Positions 5,321-5,835 of a stretch of 5,835 nucleotides of DNA are shown here, one piece after another. Under the pieces are notes generated by a model. It was not told the DNA's origin. It saw only the letters and a program-made list of their open reading frames with translations, and made no database searches. The DNA is from Acidobacteriota bacterium (GTDB lineage: Bacteria; Acidobacteriota; Thermoanaerobaculia; Multivoradales; JAHEKO01), in the NCBI GenBank assembly GCA_024638355.1, contig JAHEKO010000037.1, positions 5,466-11,300 of the forward strand, given 5' to 3'. The number at the start of each line of letters is the position of its first letter. Within the stretch, counting starts at the first letter, position 1. The position numbers and the translations under genes were made by a program.

Positions 5321-5835
5321 TCAGGTTGGCACGTCTCCAGCGAGAGCGCGCACGATTCGCGGGGTGACTTCGACGATCGATTCGAGGCTGGCGAAGGCCT
5401 CGGCGAGCGGGCCCACCACCAGTAGCGGCACAGGGTTGAGGGTGTGGCTGCGGGTGGTAGCGTCCTCGATGTTGCCGTGGTCCGAAGTCAGGAGCAGAGT
5501 CAGCCCCGGAGCTTCGCTCGCCAGCACGCCGGCCAGCAGCCGATCGAGACGACCCAGCGCCAGCTCCGCGGTCACTCCCCAGCGCGCGTGACCGGCGACG
5601 TCGGTCAGAAAGGTCTCGAAGAGGGTCAGGTCGAAACCGGCGGCAACGGCGGCCAGGTGCCCCCCCGCCTGGCGAGCGGTAACGGGCTCGACGCGCTCGC
5701 CGGTTCGCTCACGGAAGAGATCGCGCTCGATGTCCCAGCTCACCGCCTCTCCCCGCTCGAGCTCGTCGATCTGCCGGAAGGGCACCCCGGCGGCCTCGAC
5801 CAACCGGGTCGTCGCCGAGGCCTTGAGCGTGCCCG
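5321..5835 (-). CDS. Alkaline-phosphatase-superfamily metalloenzyme, iPGM-like, C-terminal part
   Basis: The frame is open from the window edge to TGA 5323-5321, showing about 171 C-terminal residues; the N terminus and start lie outside. A TTG at 5803 is only an internal codon. The sequence carries the metal-ligand motifs of cofactor-independent phosphoglycerate mutases and relatives: TDVAGH, SDHGN and SHT. Numbered from the TTG codon, these give Asp68/His72, Asp108/His109 and His120. By analogy with iPGM, Asp68, His72 and His120 would bind one metal and Asp108/His109 the other. NPVPLLVVGP closes the core, as in this family. The segment before it (FRQIDELERGEAVSWDI, then FRERTG) resembles the small metalloenzyme proteins annotated as iPGM-like, not classical GpmI. 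The substrate is unknown; phosphatase or phosphomutase chemistry on a small phosphoester is inferred. It is a separate unit from the ABC operon, 142 nt upstream of it. Confidence 0.8.
   Translation of the reverse strand, partial: GTLKASATTRLVEAAGVPFRQIDELERGEAVSWDIERDLFRERTGERVEPVTARQAGGHLAAVAAGFDLTLFETFLTDVAGHARWGVTAELALGRLDRLLAGVLASEAPGLTLLLTSDHGNIEDATTRSHTLNPVPLLVVGPLAEAFASLESIVEVTPRIVRALAGDVPT

Noticed and set aside
4405..5367. Plus-strand open frame of 320 codons opposite the ATPase gene
   Set aside because: No recognisable motif, and it lies antisense to an ATPase with every catalytic motif intact.

Overview
This is a high-GC bacterial window with tightly packed genes, GTG starts, good Shine-Dalgarno sites and long antisense shadow frames typical of GC-rich DNA. 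The gene content is a B12-dependent acyl-CoA mutase of the split type, a Gld-like ABC cassette with a DUF4340 protein, and an iPGM-like metalloenzyme. Together with the base composition this would suit Acidobacteriota or a similar high-GC phylum. That is a guess from gene content, because there is no rRNA or marker gene here.

Layout: (1) 1-392, plus strand: the C-terminal end of a methylmalonyl-CoA mutase large (catalytic) subunit, cut by the window edge. (2) 393-535: a convergent intergenic gap dominated by a large imperfect inverted repeat (448-537), whose right end overlaps the stop codon of the next gene. (3) 5178 down to 536, minus strand: a compact four-gene operon in the order ABC ATPase (4195-5178), ABC-2 permease (3455-4198), GldG-type membrane-anchored auxiliary protein (1927-3450) and DUF4340 protein (536-1924). 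Junctions are a 4-nt overlap, 4 nt and 2 nt, and each downstream gene has its own Shine-Dalgarno site 6 nt before the start. (4) 5179-5320: a 142-nt spacer upstream of the operon with no convincing promoter or terminator. (5) 5321-5835, minus strand: the C-terminal part of an alkaline-phosphatase-superfamily metalloenzyme related to cofactor-independent phosphoglycerate mutase, running off the right edge.

The four operon genes very probably form one inner-membrane complex. The ATPase drives the six-helix permease, while the GldG-like and DUF4340 proteins are single- or double-anchored partners with large domains, probably outside the cytoplasmic membrane. The arrangement resembles GldA/GldF/GldG of Bacteroidota gliding bacteria, but homologous cassettes are widespread in non-gliding bacteria and their substrate is unknown. 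Nothing here shows gliding motility.

No CRISPR array, insertion sequence, tRNA, rRNA or defence system is visible. The two most interesting signals are the inverted repeat at the convergent gene ends and a threefold internal repeat in the DUF4340 protein.
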